From Cloeon dipterum (taxonomy: Eukaryota; Arthropoda; Insecta; Ephemeroptera; Baetidae), in the NCBI RefSeq assembly GCF_949628265.1, contig NC_088788.1, positions 3,596,001 to 3,660,000 on the forward strand: DNA of 64,000 nucleotides. Reading direction: 5' to 3'. A model generated the notes under the pieces. That model did not search any database. It had not been told where the DNA came from and saw only the letters and a list, made by a program, of their open reading frames with translations. This document shows positions 17,208 through 28,613 of this stretch, one piece after another. Positions within the stretch are counted from its first letter, which is position 1. The number at the start of each line of letters is the position of its first letter. The translations under genes and the position numbers were made by a program.

Positions 17208-17405
17208 TTACCATTTCTTTGTATTCTCTTCGCCTAGAATCTGATTCATCCTCTCCATGAGCCTCCGCGTTGCAGGAATGTACTCGATGTGATGCCCACT
17301 GCCCACCGTGGTGGTGTCATCCTCAGGTTCCGTTTGGTTGTCCACTTCCGCTTCTGCTGGAGTTCCGTTGCTGCAGGCAAGGTCATACGACTGTTTCCCA
17401 GCCAT
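17208..17405 (-). CDS. Small hypothetical protein (65 aa)
   Basis: An ORF on the minus strand with a good initiation context (GGCATGG) encodes 65 residues. It starts MAGKQSYDLACSNG, has an acidic Thr-rich middle (TEPEDDTTTVGSG), and ends with an amphipathic basic stretch, YIPATRRLMERMNQIL. The frame is open upstream to 17597 without a better start. The GC content and codon use are gene-like and the flanks are AT-rich. The stop codon overlaps a possible donor (TG|GTAAAA), so this could instead be a first exon, but no partner exon is visible before IMPDH. I do not recognise the family. Confidence 0.4.
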   Translation of the reverse strand: MAGKQSYDLACSNGTPAEAEVDNQTEPEDDTTTVGSGHHIEYIPATRRLMERMNQILGEENTKKW

Positions 17406-19504
17406 GCCGCGCACGCAGCTTTTCACTTTCCACCCCGCGTCGTGTCGGACCTCGCGACTGACTGACGACTGACCGTCACCCACAACCCTTCTCTGAGCGC
17501 TACTATCCAGCTCCGTTGTGTTATAGAGTATGGCATTTCTAAGAATTCTCGCGTTGTGTGTCGTGTACGATATTTTTTGCTTTCTTTCTACGCGCAAGAC
17601 TGCGCGTGCGAGTCCGAGCGAGAGCCTCTTGTTGCCTTCGAGGATTTAATGGAATTGGACGAGTCCGTTTGTCTGTGCATCGTGTGCGTTCTATATATCA
17701 TATTTCATGACCAACTCCGATAATATAACATTATTGGATTGGATCTATCTGTTAGTGTTCTGTAATTCTATCAGATGTCACCACGTTTAGATATTGCACT
17801 GCTAGGGATTTGTGTAAATTTTTATTAATTTCTGAGGTCACAATTTAGTTAAAACTGATTTCCAATGATTTGTTTTGACTTATTTTTGAAAGGTAAAATT
17901 AATTAAATCACAACAAATTTTTCAATGTCGTGTTTTACGTATTTTATGGTGATTATAATTTCAGTAGAAATTTTGGCCATTTTAAGTGAGAATATTTATT
18001 GAGTTATTGATTGCGCAATAAGGAAGAAAATTGGCATATCTCACAGACCGATAGGATAGATCTTCATTGAATAAAATAAATCTCAAAGTGAGTACCTGTC
18101 ACGAAATACCAACACTACAATTTATCGATTAACAGGGTTTTGATGAATTAAAACCACAAAGAAATCAGTAACAGAAATAAGATTCTTTATTCTGCTATTT
18201 GAGAAAGAATACAGCTGAGTAGTACACAGTACATACGTCAGATTTATAAATTAGTTGTTTTGCAATTTACAGGTGGTTCCAAACAGATCATCTAATCAAG
18301 ATTTTTTGCGAAATTTTTATTACTAGAGAATGATATAATTTAACAATGTCTTGAATCTAAATTGATCAATTGCAAGCAATTATAGCCTAAGCCTAATTAT
18401 TCCAAGAGATTTTTTTTTTTATTAAAACCGAAACTTTGAGAGCTGGACTTTTCGACACAAGTTAAAATTTGTGGGTTAAGATTAGCGGTGAAATGGTATG
18501 CGAGTGAAATCTCAACAGTGTTAATTAATTAGTCGATGCGATTAATCTGATAACCTGTTATCTAAAAAGGTTTCCTAAACGAATAGTAGGTGATAGAATT
18601 ACTGTCATTGATCAATAATAAATTAGTCCTCGGAAAACGCCTCTTAAAGTGAATTTTGCCAAGATGCCAGACCGAAGGAGGGGAAGTGTTACAGCTAGTT
18701 ACATTGATTAATCATCAGGTTGATCACTCGCTTCAGACAGCAATGCAGAGAAATATCCTTTCTCATCAGGTACACTGAAAATCCAACTAAACGCTCCGGT
18801 TCCCAACAGGAAATTAACCCAAGATATAAAAGCTAACGGACAATAAATTATTAACCTTGGTCATCTTACACTTATATTTATCTTAAAACTAGCGCTTAGA
18901 TATTTCATTATGTAGTATGTTCTCCCATTCACACATTGGGCCTGAAATATCTTCTTAAAATGCTATCATTCAATCTGTCTGCAAGCCAAACCAGGAATAC
19001 TTTTGAGCAACAGCACAAGATTTTTCTTTTATTTTAGTTTTAAAACTGCAATTTCGCGACAGCAGAAAGTTGAGAAGGAGTGCACATAGAAACTAGTTAA
19101 ATCTATTGCAAGTAAGTATTTCCGACCACAGATATTCTCAACAGACACGGTACGCGACTTGCGTCAGAATTGCACTCGATTTCATAACTCCACAATGAGT
19201 TCGGTTATTTACAATGGATTTCTCTCACGCCCGCCACCGCTAGAGGCTATATATTTCTAAAAACAGAAACCTGCACCACCCAGCTGAGTGAATGCTTTTA
19301 CTATCGTTCCGCGACTAACTGCTAATGTTCAAGCAGTAAGCCAGCAGCAACAATTCCAACAAGAAAGAGCTCCGGCGCTCGAGGGTGGAGAAATTCTTTG
19401 CAAGCTTGTTTTTTTTACTTCTTTCTTTCTTTCTTTTAAATTAGAGGCTACACGTTTGATTGTGAAATGCATTTATGCTTTAGTCATAGCATCTGCTTGT
19501 TACG
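17406..19504. other. SIRT1 downstream spacer
   Basis: About 2 kb of AT-rich DNA between the 65-codon ORF and the SIRT1 stop. The part next to SIRT1 (about 18.2-19.5 kb) may be its 3' UTR, but no polyadenylation site can be chosen with confidence. No coding potential is seen. Confidence 0.45.
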
Positions 19505-22500
19505 TTAAAGTTGAGGTGCGGTATCGATGGGTTGGTGCTCAGTTTTGTCATCTTCCTCTTCGCTCTCAATTTCTTCGCTGCCACTGGAGGCGTTAGATGA
19601 GCGTGAAGACGAGTCGTCCGATTCCTCGACTTCAGCACCAGGAAAAATATACCGGTTTGGTGGTTGGAAATAGTATGTGTTGTCTGAAACAAGAGTAATT
19701 CAAATTCAAATATTGTTGCTTCAAAATATTTAGCTAGGCAATTTGTAATAAAATTTTTGATAAGCCAAAAATATAAAAAATCGACAAAATCATAAGAGTA
19801 AAAATACCTTGCAGTCTATCAGCAACGCTCTCCTTCCTCTTGAACATTTCTTCAGACTGGATGGCGACTGCACCATTCGACGGGGAGCCGAGGCTGTCAA
19901 CAGACATGTGCCGCGCGGGCGAAGTGCAGCTGGCGGAACGCATGCTCTCGGTGGAGCACTGCCTCGAGTCGTGTCCGCTGCTCACATCGCTGTGCGTCGG
20001 CGACACCGAACTGGAGCCTTTTTGAAAGAGCGCGTAAGAGCTGTGCGAGAGGGAAAGCTAGGGGACATCTACCTCCACTGATGCCGCTGTCTCCATTTGA
20101 CAACATGCTGTCAGTCGAGTAGTGACGGTCTTTGGGAATCGGCTTCACCACCTCCTCCACGCGGCTCTCAGTACTCGTGCTTGGCAGCGTGAAGTCCCAC
20201 TCGTTGACGACTTCCGTCTTGCCTTCCAGCTCAGTCACTTCATTCAATGGGTTCAGCCAGCACTGCCCCCGCCAATCACCCTCCATGCTATAAAATTAAT
20301 AAATTATGAAAAATTGCAGTTCTTGAAAGCTTTTAAAAAGGCAAAAAATTTATAAATTGATTTTAAACTAATAAATTATGTTCTGTTCATTTCAACTTTC
20401 CCAAAAATTATTAAATTTGAATGTTCAAACGACTTAATGTTGAAAAAATTTGAGCTTTTAGGAGACAAAAATCTTCCTGAACTCATACACTTACAGATGG
20501 CAAAGTTGGTTAACAATGACGTCACAGTCGCCAAGGAGTTCAACGTCAAAGTTGAAATCTTCCAGAGGCTCGCGGTTGATGAGGATCTGAGGCACCGTAG
20601 AAGGGATGGAATTAGGGATCAGCGCGACAGGACGCACCCTCAGAGACGAGCCGATAACTATGAGCAGGTCGCACTTGTCCTTGTCTGCGGCCATCGCGTC
20701 ATGGAAGGCGTCAGGAAGGCCCTCGCCAAAGAACACGATGTCCGGTTTCATGATTCCTTGCGAGTACAAATCTGCGTGTCGTGTTAGCAATTTTCCCTTT
20801 ACAGTGCGAATTCAAACTCACCACTCAGACTGTCGGGACCGCTGCAGCCGCTCAGTTTTCCCGACTCCTCCAAACACTTGGCACAGTAGGGAATCTTTTG
20901 CTCCAGAATGTCGTCTTTGATGGTGTCCGACGAGACTTTGGTCTTGCATTTGGTGCAAGAAGCGGTGGCGAAAGAGCCATGGCACTCGATCACCTGCTTA
21001 ATGCCAGCCACCTGCTCCAGCGTGTCTATGTTTTGCGTGTAGTTTCGAAGCAGTTTATTCTGTGCTTCCAGTCTTTGAAGAAATCTGCGCGAAATTCATT
21101 AATTTAAAACACATGTACTTGCGGTTTTCTCTGGGATTTAACAAACCTGTGGCAAGGCGATGGTTTGAACTGTCCGGGGTAAATCTCTCTTGCAAATTTG
21201 TAAAACGGCCGAGGGTCTTGTCTAAAGTAGCCAATGTCGAACATGGCTTGCGGATCAGGCAGGTCAGGAAAGTCATCTGCCAGTCTAGCATAAATTCCGT
21301 TGTAGCTCCTGAAGTCGGGAATGCCGCACGAGACTGAAACCTGAATGGCTCACCGTGAGTAAAATTCAATTCAAGTCTAAGAACGCTTGTTATTACCCCT
21401 GCGCCTGTCAAAACAACGATGTTTGTGGATCTTTTCAACAAATGGACCACATCCATTATCGTGTTGACGCGACGAAGCTTTTCTCGCTTTGGTGGTTCAG
21501 AGAGATAGGAAAGGATTAGACTCCAGAGGCTGCCATCGCTGATATTGTCGGGAATGTGGCTCGGGTCGGTGCCCAAGCTGATGAGCACCTGCCTTGGATC
21601 CACTTTCGCTTCGATTTGCTTTTGAATCCAAGCCATGGATCCACCTGCGCGAAACAACACGCTTCATTTCATGCAAGCACAATCTCACAGCACATCAACT
21701 TACTCATCTTTGGTCGCCACTTCTGATCACTGACGTCTGAGATCCCACTGAGATCGGATAGCTCACTGACGGTGGACGAGTTGTCAGCAGCATCAAGGCA
21801 GTTCAAGCCACCTCCCATCCTGTGCAAATGATTAACCTCGTAAGTACGACATTATTTAGGGTCGGAAATGTAGACGCAGTTTTTATTATCACTGGATATA
21901 AGCAGCGAGGGCCAGATTCGTGCGACGCGCAGATATGGCGTCCAGTGGATCATGGCGCGAAAAAACGGTCACGTGGAAATGCGCGAAAAGAACCAAGTTT
22001 TGGTCTATATTGTGACATAATTTGCATTACTCTTAACTAATTGTGTCTTTTGGATCGTAAAAAAAGTCTAGACACTCGTACGGCAATCCAAAGAGAGATT
22101 TTTGCTTCCCAAATTCAGACGCCATCTTGAATCTGCGCAGTGGGAACCAATTTTAACGCACATCTGACCCCCGCAGACAAAAATGAAATAACAGTCTCCG
22201 ATGCTAATGAATGTCATATTTAATTTCAAGTGACAAACGTTTTTAAATTTTTAAGTTTATTTGAAAATTCTATAAATTTAATAGTCTTTATAAAAGAGTA
22301 AACAATTTTAGCCTTATAAATTTTAGTTTTGGACATCAAAAATTGTGCTTTGAAACACATTTTTTTGGCTGAATGAGTCTTAAATCAACTCAACCATTTT
22401 TTAAAATTAGAAACAAGCAGTGACACCATTTTTATAAAGTTAATATTTTTTAAATTTCCAATAACTTTTCGAAAAATGCTCGGATTAAAAAAAACCATGA

Positions 22501-24042
22501 ACATTTTTGGAATCTGCACTTAATGCCGATTCTAAAAATGTGCATTACGACTATTTTTGGACACTTTTGATAATATTTTGGCTTTACCACGTGGGCACTA
22601 CTTGGAAAATTTTGCAGCTCTGTTATTCGTAAACTATGCTAGATAGAAGAATTTTAATTGGTGCTCGTTCATTACTGCATTTAATACTAAAAATTGGCGG
22701 CGAGTATTCCGATTCGCCGGGGGGAACATAGCCAGGGTTCCCTTGTAATAAATGCAATAAATTTTGTACTGTAAGGACGAGTACTAATACATTTTAATAA
22801 TTAATTTTATACCCGAATCTTTTATTCTGTTAAGTTTAAGAGTCAAGAGTTTCAGTTGCCAATTCTATGAAAAAGTTTTGGACCAAGAAATGTTCTCTTC
22901 TCTGGGTGTTTCTACGAGATCCAAATTTTTCAACTTTTTGTTGAGCGATTTTTTTAATAATTAATTGCGTTGTGAGCGCGCTTAAAGGCGTTGAAAAATA
23001 AAGTTTGACGGAATGACACGAGGCCTGAAAAATCAGGATGAAATCTCGGAGATAAAAAAAATTGAGAATATCTTAAGTTCTAATGCAGCTAGAACACAAT
23101 TATTTCTGCTAAAAGATGCCTATACTGTGGGCCCCAAAATTTCTTTAAAAAATTTATATTTGAGTGTGTTAGACTATGTAATTGTTCTATATTTGAATAT
23201 TAAAAAACGGCCCAATTAATTTTTAACTAATTGTAGGCTAAGGACGAAAAAATGATGCCCTAAACGTATGTAACATTATTATCTAGAAAACGAGAAGTGC
23301 GAATATACCATAAACTAGAAAATCGTAAGAATCCATTCACTGGTTTTTTGCAACCAATGAAATTTTTAACCCTTCAAACGTAAACAACAACCATAATATA
23401 TCGTAACAAGTAGTATACATAAAGGGCTACACTCACACTTCATCTTGTGGCTGGTCAGGGTTGCCGCAGCCAAAGCTGGATGGGCCTGCAATGCTGGTTT
23501 CCTCAGAGATGGAGGCAGAACTTGTGGGGAAGTCGCTGAATCCAGAGTCACTGGACACCAGAACCTCAGCACTCAGAGATGAGTCGTTGGCTGCAATTAT
23601 ATTTTTTGGGTTTTTCACATTATTTGTCAAAGATGGCAATACATAAATTTTTAAGAAACGACGAATTTGCTTCGAAAGTTCAATAAAAAATTAAAAGAAA
23701 ACATTGATTAATCACTTTCCATGATTCTCATTGTAAACAATTAGGCGTGGAGAATGAACCACGCCCCCTTCCAATGAACCCGCGATGATGATCCTTCAGA
23801 AGCTTCGAGCATCGACCAAATGAGTCTACCGTCCGCCATTTTGGATCAAAATTACTAGTTTCTTCCGCGTGTCCTAATTCAAAATTGCCTGGCGCGGCAT
23901 CGAATTTGACGCTTTTAAAATGCAGCCCAGACTTTGGGCTCTTAATTTCATTATATTTAAGCTTACCATCCGCGGTTGAGTCGAGCCTAAGTCGCTTCGC
24001 TGGTGAGCTGTACTCAGGACTTTCTCTGCCTTCCGCCATCAT
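19505..24042 (-). CDS. Sirt1: NAD-dependent deacetylase sirtuin-1
   Basis: Ten exons on the minus strand: 24042-23967, 23590-23437, 21819-21704, 21644-21397, 21340-21147, 21084-20822, 20771-20495, 20287-20073, 20017-19808, 19683-19505; 643 residues. SIRT1 is a mainly nuclear deacetylase of histones, p53/FOXO-type factors and other targets. The catalytic core shows the NAD-binding VLTGAGVSVSCGIPDFRS, the QNIDTLE motif, the general-base His298 in ECHGSFATASC, and the zinc cysteines 306, 309, 330 and 333. It also has KPDIVFFGEGLP and IGSSLRVRPVALIP. The C-terminal ESA-type segment FQPPNRYIFPGAEV, needed for full activity in SIRT1, is present before an acidic Ser-rich tail. The N-terminus has a basic KRLRLDS patch. 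Intron 2 (1.6 kb) contains a family D element. The start is ATG ATG. Confidence 0.97.
21903..22176. mobile_element. Family D element (SIRT1 intron 2)
   Basis: The left end reads GCCAGATTCGTGCGACGCGC followed by AGATATGGCGTC; the right end has GACGCCATCTTGAATCTGCGCAGTG before GTCAGA-type terminal bases, so the two sides are related in inverse orientation. The interior (CACGTGGAAATGCGCGAAAAG, AATTGTGTCTTTTGGA, GGCAATCCAAAGAGAG) is co-linear in reverse with 49686-49969. No coding capacity, so a non-autonomous DNA element. Confidence 0.75.
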
Positions 24043-24613
24043 CGAGGTGGAGCAATGAAATAGCGCTCGCTGCTAGCTATGATGAGTTGATGACGTGAGC
24101 GAACCTCCGGAAGTGAGCATTCACTGGCTCAAGTGGTTTACAATTCCTCCGGCAGGTGGCTTTTGAGTTTTGAGCATGAACTCTCTCTGAAATACGTTTT
24201 CAGCACAAATTTTCGTGCCAAGTACTCAAACAGAAGGAGTTTTATAGAAATTTCGGCATCTCAGTTCACAAAATAAAAATTTTGCCTTTAAACCAAATTT
24301 TGAAACAAACGCCCAAAGAGTCATCTGATGGCAAGTAACGCAAACGAATGCTAGAGTTTGGAAGCATTGGTCTCGTAGCTTTACGCGCGAACTGTTAACA
24401 AAATTTGAAACTCCACTAGTATAGGTGGGGAATTCAAATCTCGCGGGCAGCTTTCAGCATTAGTGTAGACATCTCCCGCAACTTCCTTTGCCGCTATTCC
24501 AAGAATCGCGATTGGAGCGCCACCTCTGTCCAGCTCTTTAAAATATTTTCTTTTTAGTGCACGCTCCCGCTGATTGTATGTTGTGTTGAAGCAGCTCGGA
24601 TTATTCAATCAAA
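24043..24613. promoter_or_regulatory. Shared SIRT1/RpS24 divergent promoter
   Basis: SIRT1 (minus) and RpS24 (plus) start 571 bp apart, head to head. On the plus strand TTTCTTTTT at 24547-24555 fits the polypyrimidine TCT initiator of ribosomal-protein genes, with the C at 24550, 64 bases before the RpS24 ATG. No TATA box is seen on either strand, as expected for two housekeeping genes. Confidence 0.5.
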
Positions 24614-25692
24614 ATGGTAAAATTCTGGTTCTAAATCTTCTTTAATCGTACGCAGAATGAATCATCCACCCGCGGATCTCGTTGATTTGGACTATTTAGG
24701 GTTGTTTTCGAGTGGATGGATGAATATTTTTGCGATATGTATGCAACTTGCATGAGTGCCAGCCAGCGAAATACACGCTGCCATGTGAACGTGAATGCGG
24801 TGTGGCACCGCTCATAATAATTAATGAGAGGCGGCGTGTTTTTCGGCTTTAATCATTTCGGCTCACATTCGCGAACGTGCAAGTTGCTAACTTTAAAAAA
24901 CAACTGATTTTTTTTAAATTAAAATGCATAATAAACGCTTTGTTTACATCTCTATTTACCTTTCAGACGGAGGGCACAGCTACTATCCGCACGCGAAAAT
25001 TCATGAGCAACCGGCTCTTGAACAGAAAGCAGATGGTGAGTCTCGAATTAATAATCTTATTGGGTTTGAATTGAATTTTAATTGATTTCCAGGTCGTCGA
25101 TGTGATCCATCCAGGACAGGCGTCGATAGCCAAGACTGTCATCAGGGAGAAGCTGTCCAAGATGTACAAGGCGCCAGCAGACACAATCTTTGTGTTCGGT
25201 TTCAAAACTGCCTTCGGTGGCGGCAAGACGACTGGTTTCGGACTCATCTACGACACACTCGACTTTGCTAAGAAATTCGAGCCGAAATATAGGCTCGCGA
25301 GGCACGGTCTGTATGAGAGGCCAAAGACCACCAGGAAACAGCGTAAGGAACGCAAGAACAGAATGAAGAAGGTCCGAGGAACCAAGAAGACCAAGGTTGG
25401 AGCTGCCGCCGCCAAGAAGGTACGAGTTGGAAACTGCTGTTGCTTTCTTTCGCATGAATTTCTTTGGTTTTCGCTTTTCACCTGCCACGAGTTGTTGATA
25501 ATCACCCTGCCCTTTTTGATTTATTTATTTATAACAGTGTTGAGATTATTTATAGTAATAATTTTCAGTTGTTGTGCCGAAAGCTAACTGATTTTGTTTT
25601 GAGTAAGCATGGTCTGTCGGTAACCATTTGCAAAAGGGCGATTATTTGTAATAAAACGGACGGTGTTGGTGTTATTGCAGGGCAAAAAGTAA
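24614..25692 (+). CDS. RpS24: 40S ribosomal protein S24 (eS24)
   Basis: Four exons: 24614-24616, 24967-25035, 25093-25419, 25681-25692; 136 residues, close to the 130-133 of other animals. It is a structural protein of the small ribosomal subunit, needed for pre-rRNA processing. The coding part of exon 1 is only the ATG, followed directly by the GTAAAA donor, an arrangement also known in vertebrate RPS24. Exon 2 gives [20 protein letters not shown], exon 3 the body with [33 protein letters not shown] and the basic [13 protein letters not shown] tail, and exon 4 the final GKK. An intron of 261 bp separates this tiny last coding exon. A poly(A) signal AATAAA lies at about 25956. Confidence 0.96.
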
Positions 25693-26251
25693 AGTGGCAG
25701 TGCGGGATGTTGGTCTGGGCTGCTGCCTCGGCCCACTTAGCTTCTGGTGTCGGTCTCTGCTCCTCTGTCTACTCTCTTATCTCTCACTCCTTACCGAAAA
25801 TCCCCTTTTATTTATTTATTTTCATTCAACCATTATTTTCAGTAATTCGACGCTGGCTGCACCGGAGGCCATTGGGCCCAACAGCTCTTCCCAACGGACT
25901 CTTTCCTCGAACCAACTTGTTCTGTATTTTTTTTTTTAAAGATAACAAGTTTACAATAAATTTATTGTAAGAACGGAGTACACGGAGCGTTCTCAATGCT
26001 GCTTAATACACCCAATTATAATACTATTAGCGAATTATCGTGTCGTATTAATTTAAAATCAATTGTATTAGATGAATAATTACTGATTGATGCCTTGAGG
26101 CATTTTATTTTATAAAATATTTCAATATTTTTTGAAGGGTTTAAAATAAACCTGGGATCTTGGTATTTTTTTTGTAATTTTTATTTTTTTTAACATTTGA
26201 TACAAGCATTTCTAGAGTTATGAGATTAAAATAATGTTTTATTCTGCGATT
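25693..26251. other. RpS24 3' UTR and convergent spacer
   Basis: This contains the RpS24 3' UTR, ending near the AATAAA at about 25956, and then AT-rich spacer up to the stop of the minus-strand gene at 26252. The long frame at 25464-25970 runs through intron and UTR and is not coding. Confidence 0.6.
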
Positions 26252-28310
26252 CTATTTCATCATCTTCATATCATCAAAGATAGGGCACTAGAAAATAAGA
26301 ATTTCACTAATTGAGTTTCATTAATTAATATAAACCTACCGGAAGGCCTTTATTCATGCAGCTCATCAGATTGGCAGCACCCTGGCACTTGTCTATAAAT
26401 TTAAGCTAATGAGAAAACAAACTTATGACAGGAATAGCGCTCTAAGTAATTTAAATTTTTATACTTCAGAGTTGAAAATTAAATCTTAAAAATTAAAACA
26501 AGCAATTGTGAGAATAAACAAGAATTTGAACTGGCTCTGTTTGCCATTTTTCTAGGAAAATTCCTTTCCAATATCCTGGATACAACCGCTTTAAAAATGT
26601 TTTAACCAGCAGAAAAACAATCTCCAAAATAATATAAAGCTTGATTTTGTGATAACTATCTTGGAAACAAATTGAACTCAACTACAAGCCGTTAAATTTC
26701 TACACTTACTCAAACATTTAAATATTTTTGGAGAAATTACTTAACTTTGATTATAATGCGTGGATTATTTAGCAAGCCAACAATTCCATTGGCAAATTTT
26801 CATCTCATATCGGATGGTAGCGAAAAAACAGCATTCTTTTCGGATTAAAAGGAGCGCTGTTAATTAAATTTCAAACCTCTCATGTGTCCTGAGTGGTCCA
26901 TTCCCATGGCCATGCAGGACTGGACCTCTTGCTGGTTGTGCTCTCCGTTCATCGCCATTTGCTTGTATTCGCTGAGGCAGTTTTCTATCAGGCTGCTCAT
27001 CATCTCTTTGGATTTTGGGTCCGAGACCAGAGCAACAGCAGTCATCATGGTTTTCATCTTGCTTTCCATCACTACCATGTTCTCGTCAACCTTAATTTGA
27101 AATATTTAATTTTTGGGAAGGAGTGATTGAAATGACGGCTTACTAAAGTGAGAGCTTTCAGCAAACATAGAGGATAGCACTGGAACGATATATATGGAAT
27201 TTATGTTGAATTTCAAATTTAATTTGCATTCTCTAATTTTTTACCTTGGATATCATCTTCATCATTTCGGCATCTGTACTATTCATGGTGGTCACAACTT
27301 CACTAGAGTTTTTATCTAAATATTGAGAACAAAACAAAATTAAGGGTTAAATAAACATTATAAAACAGTCAGGGTTGACTTACGGACGCAATATTTACAA
27401 ATATACAGGAGATTTTCGGAAATATTAATAAAATAAATCACTCTTTTAGCTTTGCAGTCTTAGAAGCTTGCGACAAACTAGATTTGTTCTTATCACAAGA
27501 GAAAAATTTACAAAATGTGTAAATATGTATTACCAAAAAAAGCTCTACAGTTCTGTTTTATTTTGCATAGGGTTTAAAATTAATAATCATCTTGATCACT
27601 ATTTAAAACCTATCAACGTCAAGAATTAGCGTTCTTGAATGCAATTTTTTTACCAACTTTTTCAAACTCAAGATTTTTTATTGTTCAACAATTTCAGCAT
27701 ATTGTTATAATATTTTTTGTTTTAAAAATTCATCACGCTTAAAAATTTAATCACCAGAATGACCTGTCTAGAAATGGAAAAAATGGATGCAATGTTTTCT
27801 CATGGAAAGAATTGTTCCCTTCGGAGCTTTTGACTTAGAGTTTTCGGTGAATCACATAAATTTAATATCTTTTAGAAAAAAAAATGGAAATTTTCTTGCT
27901 CTTTTTACGGAGAAAACTGGACGGATAATTGTTCAAACCCTGTTTAAAACTTAAATAAATAATATTTTGGTATTTCTCTCGGATTTAATTAATTATAATT
28001 CAACAAATTCGTCTTCTCCAAATTTAAATAAAAGTTTAGGACAGATTTTCGACTCACTTCCCATGGTGTCCATAGCGTGTTCCTGCATTTTCTTGCAGTG
28101 ATTATGGGCCATGACCAAAGAAGGTGGTGGCTCTGGACAAGTGCTTGCGGTCGACGTCATTTTGGTTCGCTGCTGAGGAGCACGGGCGCAGTCGCAAACC
28201 TGAACAAAATTATAGAATAAATTAAAACGCTCGGGGAATAAAAATTTTCTTACCTGAAAAACGATTAGGACGCATGCCAAAATCGGGACGTTGCCGGAGT
28301 AGAAGTTCAT
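26252..28310 (-). CDS. Methionine-rich secreted odorant-binding-protein-like protein
   Basis: Six exons on the minus strand: 28310-28254, 28199-28058, 27315-27245, 27090-26877, 26392-26340, 26287-26252; 190 residues. The first exon encodes a signal peptide (hydrophobic NVPILACVLIVFQ). The mature part is all-alpha in character and very Met-rich, with MMKMISKV, MKTMMTAVAL and MMSSLIENC. Cysteines fall at STCPEP, HCKKM, ENCLSEY, QSCMAM, DKCQGA, SCMNK and LPCPIF. The DKC-x8-C pair near the C-terminus is the C5-C6 spacing of insect odorant-binding proteins, but the C2-x3-C3 pair is not evident, so the assignment is inference. A minus-strand TATAAAAAGC lies at 28357-28366. The next gene upstream on the same strand is a plus-C OBP-like gene, which supports a sensory or carrier role. 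Confidence 0.65.
27425..27490 (-). repeat. Short copy of block X motif
   Basis: A ~50-bp stretch inside an intron of the Met-rich gene (CTTAGAAGCTTGCGACAAAC and the neighbouring TTATCACA) resembles parts of the duplicated blocks at 52.4-53.0 and 57.8-58.5 kb. Read on the minus strand all three share a frame for a SQ(A/V)SKT peptide. The origin is unknown. Confidence 0.4.
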
Positions 28311-28356
28311 TTTGTGCCTGGTTAGATGCGAGTATTTAAATATTCGCATTTGATTC

Positions 28357-28366
28357 GCTTTTTATA
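28357..28366 (-). promoter_or_regulatory. TATA box of the Met-rich OBP-like gene
   Basis: TATAAAAAGC on the minus strand, 47 bases before the ATG at 28310, placing transcription start close to 28330. Confidence 0.6.
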
Positions 28367-28613
28367 CCTCTAGATGCGTCAGTGCATTTGCGCAGAGACA
28401 CGGGAACACGGGCTAATTTGATTTGCATGGCTGCTTTTGCAAATTCCAGTAATTATTATTCTATTATTCGCAGCATTGAAACAGGCTCTCAATGACAGAA
28501 AAGGACAAGTGCGTAGGAGTAAATAATTGCGTTGTTTATTGTCAAGTTAAATTTCATTCGAATTATGGAAGGAGAGCAAATTAGTTGGGGAGATTTCAAC
28601 GCTCGATCGCGTT

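Noticed and set aside
25464-25970. 168-codon plus-strand ORF after RpS24 exon 3
   Set aside because: It runs through the last RpS24 intron, the final coding exon and the 3' UTR, out of frame with the gene, with no motif.
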